From the NCBI GenBank assembly GCA_965233625.1, contig OZ247499.1, forward strand, positions 620,001-684,000: a stretch of DNA of 64,000 nucleotides. Direction: 5' to 3'. Numbering within the stretch: position 1 is the stretch's first letter; every line of letters begins with the position of its first letter. Below, piece by piece: positions 47,652 to 56,900 of the stretch. Source of the DNA: G965233625 sp965233625 (lineage in GTDB: Bacteria > Planctomycetota > Planctomycetia > Pirellulales > Pirellulaceae). Under the pieces are notes generated by a model. It was not told the origin of the DNA. It did no database searches and saw only the letters and a program-made list of their open reading frames with translations. A program made the translations under genes and the position numbers.

Positions 47652-49595
47652 TTGGATATTGTACCGTCGATGAATGAAACGCACGTCCCGTCTGCCAGCG
47701 ATAATGTCGCCGCCGGGTCAGGCGCCCGTTCTCTGCCGGAGACCTCAGAAGGGACGATTGGCAAGACGGAAGCCACGCTGGCGCCTGCCGGAGAATCGCA
47801 GCGCAAGCGCCGCACAAAACGACGCAAGACTTCGCACCTGAAGGATGTCCCGCAGTCAAAAGCCCGTCGCGAAGAACTACGTCTGAAGTGCCGCGAATAT
47901 GCCGCCACACTCGACAAGTCGCGTCCGCTTAGCAAGGACGAGATGGAGGGCATCTGCCGGCAATTGCTGGAAGAATCTGGAGAAGGCGAACAGTTTACCG
48001 GCTGGATGATGGTCGTCTTCGCCAGCGAATTCTGGGCGGATCAGGTCGCGGGCATTCCGCCCGAACGACGCCTTTTCCTGCTGCCTCATTGCCTGAAACA
48101 TGCCGAGGGTTGCCCTGCCGACTACGACCAGTTCGGGCTGGATTGCAAAACCTGCGGCGCCTGCAGTATCGCTGACTTCCGCAGCATTGCCGAAGACATG
48201 GGCTACAAGGTGCTGGTGGCGGAAGGTTCGCCGATTGTGCTGAAGATTATCGTCAGCGGCTATGTTGACGCTATCGTTGGCGTTGCCTGTTTGAATGTGC
48301 TGGAAAAAGCGATCGATAAAATCCTGCTGGCAGGCATCCCCTGCATGGCAGTGCCGTTGCTCTCTTCCGACTGCCGCAACACGGCAGTGGATGAAGACTG
48401 GGTGAATGAGATGATCAACATCCAGCAGAAGACGCCCGCGCAGACAACGCGTAGTTACGTGCATCTGATGCGTATGTCAGCAAAGATGTTTGAACCTGAA
48501 CAGCTAGACCGCTACGCGCCCCGCGCCCGTGGCGGGCCACGGCTTGCCGAAGTGAACGGAAAGGGCGTCGGCGCGCTCGACCCGATTGCCGGCGTCGAAG
48601 CGGTTGCTTACGACTTCTTATCCAAAGGCGGCAAGCATTCGCGTCCGTTTATCACGCTGGCCGTTTACGATGCTCTGACAGGCGGCGAAGGCACGCTCTC
48701 GGGCGGCCAGCAGCATGTGGAAAACTTCCCGGATGCGGTGAAACGCACTGCCATGTCGATCGAGACCTTCCACAAAGCGTCGCTGGTGCACGACGATATC
48801 GAAGATGACGACAAGTTCCGTTACGGCGATGAAACACTACACCGCAAGTACGGCATTGCAACGGCCATCAACACCGGCGACTATTTGATCGGTCTCGGCT
48901 ACCGCCTGGTCAGCCGTGAGGCAGCCGCGCTGGGCGGTGACAAAGCCGCGGATATCCTGGACTGTCTGGCGCAGTCACACCTGCGGCTGTCGGAAGGTCA
49001 GGGCGCCGAATTGCTGTGGCGGGATTCCCTGAGCAAACGGCTCAAACCCATTGATGCTCTTAAGATTTACGCCCTGAAAACGTCCCCCGCGTTTGAAGCC
49101 GCGTTCTACTGCGGCGTACGGCTGGCGGGAGATGCAGAGCCTTACCTCGAAGCGATCCGCAAATTCTCGCGGAACCTGGGCGTAGCGTTTCAGATCCTTA
49201 ACGATCTAAAAGACTGGCAGGGTGACAACAACAACAAGATGCACGCCGGTGGCGACATTACCGGCGGTCGCCCGACCGTGCTTTGGGCCTTAGCTCTTGA
49301 ATCTCTGCCCGCAGAGAAACAGCAGGAATTAGAAGCCCTGGTGGCTGACGATCATCCGCTGCACCCCGCGGCTCGCGTTGCCCGTGTCCGCCAGCTTTAC
49401 GAAGAAGCAGGTGTCTTCGAGAAAGCCAACCGGCTTGTCGACAAGCACCAGCAGCGCGCCGAAGCTGTGGCCGACGAAATTCAGCCTGACGAGTTACGCC
49501 GTCTGCTGTACTATCTGATTGACACCGTCCTCCAACGGGATGAATCGTCAGATAACACAGCTGGCCTGGTTGGCATCGGTGCTGTATCAAGCTAA
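47652..49595 (+). CDS. DUF116 - polyprenyl diphosphate synthase fusion protein
   Basis: I start at the TTG at 47652, behind GAGGA that overlaps the cyclase stop; ATG at 47670 is an alternative. Residues about 1-75 are a basic/polar leader with an RKRRTKRRK run. Residues about 130-270 match DUF116, with cysteines at about 147, 154, 165, 168 and 171 (HCLKH..GCP..LDCKTCGAC), which may bind metal or an iron-sulfur cluster. Residues about 310-640 are a trans-isoprenyl diphosphate synthase: GGKHSRPF, first Asp-rich motif DDIED (381-385) in LVHDDIEDDD, and second motif NDLKD (517-521), where Asn replaces the first Asp. Chain length cannot be predicted. The fusion suggests DUF116 directs or regulates prenyl synthesis. 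Confidence 0.87.
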   Translation: MDIVPSMNETHVPSASDNVAAGSGARSLPETSEGTIGKTEATLAPAGESQRKRRTKRRKTSHLKDVPQSKARREELRLKCREYAATLDKSRPLSKDEMEGICRQLLEESGEGEQFTGWMMVVFASEFWADQVAGIPPERRLFLLPHCLKHAEGCPADYDQFGLDCKTCGACSIADFRSIAEDMGYKVLVAEGSPIVLKIIVSGYVDAIVGVACLNVLEKAIDKILLAGIPCMAVPLLSSDCRNTAVDEDWVNEMINIQQKTPAQTTRSYVHLMRMSAKMFEPEQLDRYAPRARGGPRLAEVNGKGVGALDPIAGVEAVAYDFLSKGGKHSRPFITLAVYDALTGGEGTLSGGQQHVENFPDAVKRTAMSIETFHKASLVHDDIEDDDKFRYGDETLHRKYGIATAINTGDYLIGLGYRLVSREAAALGGDKAADILDCLAQSHLRLSEGQGAELLWRDSLSKRLKPIDALKIYALKTSPAFEAAFYCGVRLAGDAEPYLEAIRKFSRNLGVAFQILNDLKDWQGDNNNKMHAGGDITGGRPTVLWALALESLPAEKQQELEALVADDHPLHPAARVARVRQLYEEAGVFEKANRLVDKHQQRAEAVADEIQPDELRRLLYYLIDTVLQRDESSDNTAGLVGIGAVSS

Positions 49596-49650
49596 CCGGC
49601 AACCGCTGTTTTCCCTTCATCGCCCCATTGCTCCTGCCCCCGCTTCCAGT

Positions 49651-50202
49651 GTGAAATCAGCCAGGCACACCACTCCGGCACTCGGCGCCCTCGTTAGTCT
49701 GTTCTACGATACGCCCGCAGAACTGGGAGAATTTACACAGGTTCAGCCGCAGGAGATGCCCGCCTCGGCGCAGCAACTGCTTGCGCATGACGAACATATG
49801 ACCGTCACGGTCGAGGCGTTTCATAACAGCCCGGTCGATGTTGAAGTCGTCGAAGCAAAAACAACGGGCAGCCACTACTCGCGTAAGATCCTGCTCCGCC
49901 GCCAGTCCGATGGGGGTGTGGTGCAGTACGGCATTGTGCGGCTCACGACGACCGACATTCCCGCGCCGGCCTGGAAAGAGATCGAAAGCCAACAGACGCC
50001 CCTGGGCCGCGTCCTCATCAATCACGATGTGCTGCGTGAAGTGATGCTAATCACACTCTGGAAGATCGAACCGGCGGAGGAACTTACCCGCCTTCTCGAA
50101 CTACCGGCGCCGGCAACCTGCTACGGCCGCACCGCCTTCATCTATTGCAACGGCCTTCCCGCCGTTGAACTTCTAGAAATTGTCACGCTGCCCAACTGGT
50201 AA
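49651..50202 (+). CDS. Chorismate lyase-like (UbiC/DUF98 fold) protein
   Basis: The core begins around LGALVSLFYDTPAELGEF, so I use the GTG at 49651 (183 residues). ATG at 49540 in the same frame would give a longer product overlapping the previous gene by 56 bases. LLAHDEHMTVTVEAFHNSPV, SRKILLRRQSDGG, YGIVRLTTTDIP, PLGRVLINHDVLREVML and GRTAFIYCNGLPAVELLEIV follow the order of the DUF98 family, which shares the chorismate pyruvate-lyase/UTRA fold. In other bacteria relatives convert chorismate to 4-hydroxybenzoate, a prenyl acceptor. The close position behind a prenyl synthase makes a joint role in a prenylated aromatic product possible, but catalytic activity is not proved. Confidence 0.65.
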   Translation: MKSARHTTPALGALVSLFYDTPAELGEFTQVQPQEMPASAQQLLAHDEHMTVTVEAFHNSPVDVEVVEAKTTGSHYSRKILLRRQSDGGVVQYGIVRLTTTDIPAPAWKEIESQQTPLGRVLINHDVLREVMLITLWKIEPAEELTRLLELPAPATCYGRTAFIYCNGLPAVELLEIVTLPNW

Positions 50203-50214
50203 GCCGTAGCCGTA

Positions 50215-50295
50215 TGTCAGGAGACTGCCTGACGATGGTTGGGGTGGATTCCGTTACATCGGCAGGCGGGCGCCCGCCCTACGACTGCCTGACGG
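50215..50295. repeat. Short direct repeats flanking a GC-rich palindrome
   Basis: Two copies of GACTGCCTGACG (near 50223 and 50284) flank a near-perfect palindrome (GCGGGCGCCCGC at about 50266-50277). The region sits just after the UbiC-like stop (convergent with the pentapeptide gene). It resembles a REP-type intergenic element or terminator. I cannot tell whether other copies exist. Confidence 0.5.
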
Positions 50296-50308
50296 CTAAC
50301 TCAACGAC

Positions 50309-50968
50309 CTAATTCCAGAGTTTCCACCAGGCTTTTGCCTTCTTGGGTGGCCTGCGTGGCCCTGCTTCGGCATTTGTGGCGCCCATTAGTCGCCCTTGCG
50401 AACCGATAGCGCCCTCCATATTCGCGCGGGTGAGAATCGCGTTGGAGAGGTTCACATTTGCCATGTTGGCGCCGCGGAGGTTCGCCCCGGTAAGATTGGC
50501 GCCGGAAAGATCCGCCCCACGGAGGTCCGCGCCGGTGAAGTTGGCTTCGTTAAAGTTGCCACGCAGATCCGCCATGCTGAGGTCGGCGCCTGTAAAGTCG
50601 GCGCCGGTGCAATCGGCCGCAGTCAACTTGGCATAGCGGAAAATGCCGCCCACGGCGTTCGTTTCCCGCAGCGTCGCCTTCTGGAGCACCGCGTTGGTAA
50701 AGTCCGCTTTGGTCAGGTTGGCCTTGTCGAAATTTGCATGGTTAATGCACGCACTGTCAAAAATGGCGCCGTCAAGCAGCGACCCGCCGAAGTCAACGCT
50801 GGTGACATTCGAATTGCTGAGATCGATCCCCGTCAGACGGTAACGCGACATCTTGGCGCCAGACAATTGAGCGCCGACGAGGTTTTCACCGGCAAGTTTC
50901 TCGCCGGGGACAACAAGGATCACGTCGCCTGTTTCGCGATGTTTAATGTCAACCACTGGCCACCTCAA
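50309..50968 (-). CDS. Pentapeptide-repeat protein
   Basis: This 219-residue cytoplasmic protein consists mainly of A(D/N)LXX-type pentapeptides from about residue 40 to 195 (for example ANFTGADLRGADLSGANLTG), which fold as a right-handed quadrilateral beta-helix. A short N-terminal domain (VVDIKHRETGDVILVVPGE) precedes it, and a basic, tryptophan-containing tail (KAWWKLWN) ends it. Some such proteins bind DNA gyrase or mimic DNA; others are scaffolds. There is no evidence for a specific role. It is divergent from the ECF sigma gene and is read from the opposite strand. Confidence 0.9.
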   Translation of the reverse strand: MRWPVVDIKHRETGDVILVVPGEKLAGENLVGAQLSGAKMSRYRLTGIDLSNSNVTSVDFGGSLLDGAIFDSACINHANFDKANLTKADFTNAVLQKATLRETNAVGGIFRYAKLTAADCTGADFTGADLSMADLRGNFNEANFTGADLRGADLSGANLTGANLRGANMANVNLSNAILTRANMEGAIGSQGRLMGATNAEAGPRRPPKKAKAWWKLWN

Positions 50969-51332
50969 TTGCTAGCAGTGTGGAAGCCATATTTTGACCT
51001 CCCTTAACACCCGGAGTTAACCAGTTTCCGGGTCTGAAAACGACAATGCACAGTTGCCGTGAATTAATCGGTGTAGGTTATGGTGGGCTAAAGGGGAAGA
51101 CGCGGCAATTGTGAAGGGACGCCGCGCTGGTTTGAGGACATCATCCTCAAGAGACTATATTACATTCAATAAAGACGAATTGCACAGGTATTCCTGCGGT
51201 TTTCTTCTCTCACCATACGATTCAACCCCAGCGGACAGTCGTGGTAGCGAGACACGGTCTGCTTTTTTAACGAATGGTTTGTAACGGTTCCAAACGCCCG
51301 GACCATCTTATGGGTAAAGAGGAGAACAGGTT
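50969..51332. promoter_or_regulatory. Divergent intergenic region, pentapeptide-repeat gene and ECF sigma gene
   Basis: This 364-base region must hold both promoters. A perfect 7-bp inverted repeat TTGAGGA/TCCTCAA lies at 51132-51138 and 51144-51150. A strong ribosome binding site, AAAGAGGAGA, lies at about 51317-51326 before the sigma gene's ATG at 51333. I could not identify a convincing sigma-70 promoter. No gene is supported in the region. Confidence 0.45.
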
Positions 51333-51908
51333 ATGAATTCCGCAGATAGTTCGCCACACATCCGTGCTGCTGACCACGCAGAAAGCCGGCCGCCGTTGGA
51401 TTTCGATAAGATCCTGCGTAACACCCAGGCGCGCGTGCGTGCTTATATCGCCGGTCTGGGCGTGCCATCGCACGAAGTGGATGATGTTGCCCAGGACGTC
51501 TATCTGGAATTCTACAAGAACATCGACAAGACGCCGCCTGATGTGGCGCCAGAGCGCTGGCTGAAAGGCATCGCCCGCAATCTGTGCATGAACCATTTCC
51601 GCAAGAAGTCGCGCCGCACGCGATTGCATCAGCAGGCGCTGGTGGAACTGCTTTCGCAAGCGGAATCTTCACTGGAAACCAACCTGGCGCCAAGCTCCGC
51701 CCAGGTCGCGCTCGAAGCGTGTTACAACCGGCTACCTGGTCGCAGCCGTAAATTGCTGAGCCTGCGGTATATGGAAGACCTATCGTCCGCTTCGATTGCC
51801 GAAGCGATGGAATCGACTTCCGAGGCGATCCGCGTTTCGCTGCATCGTATCCGCAACGGCCTGAAGAACTGCATCGAAGAAACTCTTTCGCGGGACCGCT
51901 GGCGATGA
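51333..51908 (+). CDS. ECF-type RNA polymerase sigma factor
   Basis: This 191-residue protein has sigma-70 regions 2 and 4 only. Region 2 is around residues 28-95 with VRAYIAGLGVPSHEVDDVAQDVYLEFYKN and the ERWLKGIARNLCMNHFRKKS segment. Region 4 is around 130-180 with LPGRSRKLLSLRYMEDLSSASIAEAMESTSEAIRVSLHRIR, a helix-turn-helix for the -35 box. Its TGA overlaps the ATG of the FecR-like gene (ATGA at 51905-51908), so the sigma factor and its probable regulator are translationally coupled. The start has a strong ribosome binding site, AAAGAGGAGA. Confidence 0.93.
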   Translation: MNSADSSPHIRAADHAESRPPLDFDKILRNTQARVRAYIAGLGVPSHEVDDVAQDVYLEFYKNIDKTPPDVAPERWLKGIARNLCMNHFRKKSRRTRLHQQALVELLSQAESSLETNLAPSSAQVALEACYNRLPGRSRKLLSLRYMEDLSSASIAEAMESTSEAIRVSLHRIRNGLKNCIEETLSRDRWR

Positions 51909-53803
51909 ATGCAATGCCCGACATTGTCAGCCGCTACCTGGAAGACCGGGAAAGTCTTACCGCTGCCGAACTGGCGGAACTGGTCGAGACGCTGACGGAC
52001 GATCCTGCGTTGGCGGGGCAAGTACGGTCGGAACTGATCGTGGAAGAAATGCTCACGCAGAAACTTGCCGCCTATCGCGGTGATTTCCGCGTACAGGTGC
52101 AACAGCGACTGCGTGATCATGCCCAGGGCGAAGAAGAACTCGACCGCCGCGCCGAAGATCTTCGCACGCTCGCTTCCCGCCAGTTGCAGCAGAAGCAACA
52201 GAGTGAACAACGGAGCAAACGCTTCAAGCTCTGGACCTCCCTTGCCGCGGCCGTCCTCTTCTGTTGTGCCGCCGCCGGGGGCTTCTATTTCTATTATCAG
52301 CAGCAGACAGTTGGCTACATTACCGAAGTTGCCGGCAATGCTCACGTAATCCGCAATGGCGAAAAGACTCCTCTGGAAAGAGACATGCGAATCGCAATCG
52401 GTGACCGCGTTGAAACGCCCGCCGGCGCCGCGGTGACGCTTCGTTATGTAGACGGAGGAGTGCTGAGAATCGGCGGCGATACCGTTGCTGGTTTCCCGGT
52501 GTTGCAACATCCGTCCGGCGCCGTGGGTAAGCTTGTGAACCTGCAGCGTGGCGATCTGATGGCGCGGATGGGACCACAGAAATTGCCCATGGTGCTGACC
52601 ACCAAGGTCGCTTATTGCGAAGTCATTGGCACGCAGTTCTTCCTCTCTACAAACCGGGAAAACACGCGGCTTGAGGTATCTGCGGGTAAGGTAAAGTTCA
52701 CCCACGATTCCCTGCCAGAATCAGTGCTGGTCACCGGTGGGCAGACCGGCGTGGCAACCGCGTCCGGCCTCAAGAACCAGACAGAGCCCTGGCCTGCCGC
52801 CCGCAAAGGGCTGGTTTTCGTGTTTCAGACCGCTGACCGTGCCAGGCAGCTTTGGAACCCGGAAACCGGCGATCTGCAGATGTATGACCTGCAGCCTGCC
52901 GGCGACGCAATGTGGACCCACGACTACGCCATGCAATTCGCCAGCGGGCAGTTCACAACGCCCCCGTCGGTCAACGATTTAATCCGGCATTCAACCGCCC
53001 GGACAGGGGCAATTTCGCTTGAAGCAATTGTGCAGTTCGACAAGTCACCACAGAAAGAGCCGGTGCAGATTGTTTCAATGGGCGACGGGCAGGCGTCCAG
53101 CTTCGCGCTCGTCCGCCGGCACAAAGAGGTTTACTTCGAGTTATACGCGGATGGCAAGGCGATCGCGACGAGCAAGCTTTCCGGCAAAATGATGGACTAC
53201 CGGCAGCACCACATTGCTGTGACCGCCGGCAATGGTGAACTTACCGGCTATGTCGATGGACGGAAGGTGATGCATTCGAGCTATCCAACCGGAAAATTCA
53301 CCATACGGAAGAACGATACGCTGAAGTTTGGCGACCGCCGGGGAAGAGCCCGGACCACGCTGGAATCGGTGGCACTCTACAACGAAAAGCTATCACCCGA
53401 AGATATCGCCAGCAATGCACGCACGTCACTGATGATCGTGAGAGCCAGACCGGCCGTGCCGCAACTGGAGATACTCGCGCGTGTCCAGAAACAGTCTGTT
53501 CTGCCAGCTAACGGGCCTCCGCAGGCGAAAAGCTCGCTGATGGTCACCGGCGTGGAAGTCATGAAGACTTTTCGCGGCAAGCCAGAAGACGAGATTCTGC
53601 TTATCAGCCATTGGGCAACACTCAATGGAAACAGGCAGCCTTTGTTGGAAGCCCAGCCGGGTGACATTTTCCGCCTGGTGCTGGAATCCCGCGACAACAA
53701 CCCGCAACTTTTCAGCGTGCCAGAGGTCAATCACTTCACCTCCGAAGCCGACCGCAAACGCACGATCTATTACGTCGTAGACGCTGAAAAACAAAGCCAG
53801 TGA
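51905..53803 (+). CDS. Membrane FecR-domain protein with LamG-like domain, probable regulator of the upstream sigma factor
   Basis: This 632-residue protein has a cytoplasmic N-terminal region (1-108) beginning MPDIVSRYLEDRESLTAAEL, which resembles anti-sigma N-terminal domains. One membrane segment (about 110-132, LWTSLAAAVLFCCAAAGGFYF) is followed by a FecR domain (about 135-290; VETPAGAAVTLRYVDGGVLRI is a clear FecR block), a LamG/concanavalin-like domain (about 320-500), and a C-terminal beta-rich domain. In the FecR/FecI arrangement, the membrane protein controls the sigma factor in response to an outer signal. The LamG domain suggests a carbohydrate or cell-surface ligand, by inference only. 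It starts inside the sigma gene's stop. Confidence 0.85.
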   Translation: MNAMPDIVSRYLEDRESLTAAELAELVETLTDDPALAGQVRSELIVEEMLTQKLAAYRGDFRVQVQQRLRDHAQGEEELDRRAEDLRTLASRQLQQKQQSEQRSKRFKLWTSLAAAVLFCCAAAGGFYFYYQQQTVGYITEVAGNAHVIRNGEKTPLERDMRIAIGDRVETPAGAAVTLRYVDGGVLRIGGDTVAGFPVLQHPSGAVGKLVNLQRGDLMARMGPQKLPMVLTTKVAYCEVIGTQFFLSTNRENTRLEVSAGKVKFTHDSLPESVLVTGGQTGVATASGLKNQTEPWPAARKGLVFVFQTADRARQLWNPETGDLQMYDLQPAGDAMWTHDYAMQFASGQFTTPPSVNDLIRHSTARTGAISLEAIVQFDKSPQKEPVQIVSMGDGQASSFALVRRHKEVYFELYADGKAIATSKLSGKMMDYRQHHIAVTAGNGELTGYVDGRKVMHSSYPTGKFTIRKNDTLKFGDRRGRARTTLESVALYNEKLSPEDIASNARTSLMIVRARPAVPQLEILARVQKQSVLPANGPPQAKSSLMVTGVEVMKTFRGKPEDEILLISHWATLNGNRQPLLEAQPGDIFRLVLESRDNNPQLFSVPEVNHFTSEADRKRTIYYVVDAEKQSQ

Positions 53804-53963
53804 TAAAGCCGCTGCGGATGGCCGCCAAAGCTGCGGAAAGCCTTCATATGGCACGCCTGACGCTAGCGGCGATAAGCTGCAACTCGTGTTTACGCACGAT
53901 GGAACTCTAGCTATTGTCCTTCACCAAATTAGACCGTTTCCCGTTGGTGAAGGAATCCACGCG

Positions 53964-56900
53964 ATGTCGACCCGCGTCCACTCGCTGTTCACATTTCTCG
54001 TAATTTTTGCCGGCTGCTGCCTGGGTGCACCCTGTTTATTCGCCCAGAATGGCGGTGCGTTTCAGCCGCCGCCCCTGCCGGACAGCAGCACTTTGCCACC
54101 GCCAGACGCCACGGTTCAACCACCTGCGGCGCCAATAGACGTGCTCCGGCGGTCCATGCTACGCACCGCAGACCTGCCAGAATCCAGCTTCAGCAACCCG
54201 CCTGCAAACGCCCTGCGTGAAGCACCCGCCACACCTCCGCCAGCCGCCCCGGAAACTGAGAGCAAACCTGCTGCAATGCAGCTTCCTGGCGGCATCCCGC
54301 CAGAGATTCCGCCAGTTGCAACGCCAGCAGCCAGTCCCGCCGGGGGGCCAGCCGCACCAGTTCAACCAGCAACGGCGGCAGGTGAGGGGGCAGCGGGCGA
54401 AAAGCCGACGACGGCTACCACGGCAGAGAAGCCAAGCGGTAAAACGGATACTCCCGCAGCCGACGCTGCAGCAAAGGCCACCAAACCGGTCAGCGCCACG
54501 TTAACCATTGAAACACTCAACGCCAAGCTGGAAGCGATTCAGGCCAGTGAGGCAGCGGACGAAGAGAAAGAGAAGCAAAGCAACCGCATTAAAGCCGCCG
54601 TCAAATGGCTGGAAACCGCAGCCGCGTTTGAAGCCAAGGCGGAACAGTTCCGCATCGCGGCAGAAGCAGCGCCTGTCAGACTGAAACAGATCAAAGAAGA
54701 ACTGGCACGCCAGCTTTCGCCGCCCGTTCCTGTCTTCGAGCCGGGCACACCCGTGACTGCTTTGGAGCAGCAGCTGACCGCCGCGGAGGAGGAACTTAAA
54801 AAGGCGCAGGATGTTCTTCGCCAGACACAGGAGAATCTGGCTAACACGGCCGGGGCCGGACGCAAAGCGGAGATCACACGGCACCTTACGACCATCGCTG
54901 AGAAACTCAAGAAGCTGGAAGCGGAAACTGCCGCGGTGGCTGCTGAATCCGCCCCACCCGGCGTCCGCAGCGAGATGCTTGCGCAAGCCGTCGCCATCAA
55001 GGCCGAAACCAAGGCGCTAAACGCCGAAAAGGCACGGCTGGACGCGGCCGCAACGCTGTTCCCGCTGGAACGCGACATTGCACAACGCAATGCAACCTGG
55101 TGGCAGAAGATGACCACCGCATGGCGCGACGTGGTCACCAAGCAACGCAAACGCGAAGCCGAGCGGCAAGCACTGGAAGCACGCAAAGCGGTCGCCGACG
55201 CCCATCCCGCGCTGCGTGAAATGGCTCTTGGCAATGCAAAGCTCGCCGAAAGCCGCACGGCATTGACCAAAAAAATCGCCACCGTGGCTGGATATCTTTC
55301 CGCCACCAAAAAGCTGTTGACTGAGGTCGAAGGAAACTTCGAGACGGACTCCCGGAAGGTTGAGACGGCAGGCATGACACCCGCCATCGGGCTCCATCTG
55401 CGCAGCCGTCGTGACCGCATGCCCTCCACCGCAGAGCACCACAAACACGTCGCGTTCGCAACGGAAGAAATGCAAAAGGTGCAGGTCGAACTGCTAGAGC
55501 TGGAAACCAGCCGTGCAGATCTAGGTGATGTTGAATCGCGGATCGAACCAATCGTTAGCAGCATGTCCGCTGTTGCCGGTCAGCTTAAGCCAGGTGAACT
55601 GGAAGAAATGGTGCGCGAACTATTTGTCACCCGTAAAGAATATCTCGACAAGCTGATTAGCGACTACAAATCCTACCACGACGACCTGACCAATCTGGAC
55701 GTAAGCAGCAGGCAACTCACCAGCACGATTGAAGACTACAAGAGCTACATCGATACACGCGTCTTGTGGATTCGCAGCGGCGATCCCGTTTCCCTAAAAG
55801 ACCTTGAAGACTCCAAAAATGCGATTGCAATCTTCACTGACCTGAAGCAATGGCAGATGCTGGGCGCCGGCGTTGTTAAGAATGTTACGGCGCATCCATT
55901 CGCCGCTGGTACCGGTATTCTGGCGGTTGTATTGCTTCTCGTTTTCCGCGGACGGCTGCGATACCGGCTTGATGCGATCGGAAAAACTGTCCGCGACGAT
56001 CAGTATCTCCCCACCGTGGAAGCTATCGCTCTGACTGTCGTAACGGCGATCCTGTGGCCGCTGATCCTTTGGGGAGCGGGCTGGTGGATCTCAATGAACC
56101 GTAACGCGGGCATGCTCGCGACAGACATCGGCGCCGGTCTGAAAATGACGGCGTACATGCTCATGGCCGGACAGGTGCTACGCGCGATGCTACGTCACGA
56201 AGGTCTTGCCCGGCGCCATTTCCACTGGGAAGAAGCCACGGTGAATTCCCTGAAACGTCCGCTGACGCTTGCCTTGGTTCTGGGACTACCGGTCGTATTC
56301 CTGACAACCGTGCTGGAAACGCATGGTGAAGGCGTCTTCCGTGAGTCGCTGGGACGAATAGCGTTTATTGCGGGGATGCTAATTTTTGCTTTGCTTTCGC
56401 ATCGCACGTTCCGCGTTAACCGCGGTCTAGTTCCCGTCTGGCTGGACAAGTTAGAAGTGCGCTGGCCGCACGCGTTCCGCCATGTCTGGTACGGTCTGGC
56501 GACCGGGTCGCCTCTCGCGTTAGCCGTGCTGGCAGCGATGGGTTATTCGTACACGGCGCATCAGATCGTCCTGTATGGCAATCAAACGTTCTGGGTAATT
56601 GTTGGCATCGTATTGTGCAACGCGCTGATCAGCCGGGCGATCTCGGTGCACTGTCATCGCTTGACAAATGGCACGGACGCTGGCGATACAGACGGCGAAG
56701 CGACCGAAACCACCTTAACCATGGAAAACACGGCGGCAGCCGGTGTTCACATTCAGCCCGCCGCACTGGAAGAGGTTGAAGTTGAAACGGAAGAAGAACG
56801 CAAAGCGTTTCTGGTTGATGCTGGCGCCCAGATTCATAAGTTGCTGCGTGTCGCCACCATTGCGGCGTGTGTGCTGTGTGCGTGGTACATCTGGTCAGGA

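Noticed and set aside
51722..52705. Minus-strand frame (327 codons) across the sigma and FecR genes
   Set aside because: It overlaps two well-supported coupled genes on the opposite strand and has no recognisable features.
54539..55564. Minus-strand frame (341 codons) inside the mechanosensitive channel gene
   Set aside because: It is Ser/Ala-rich low-complexity sequence antisense to the coiled-coil region and shows no domain.
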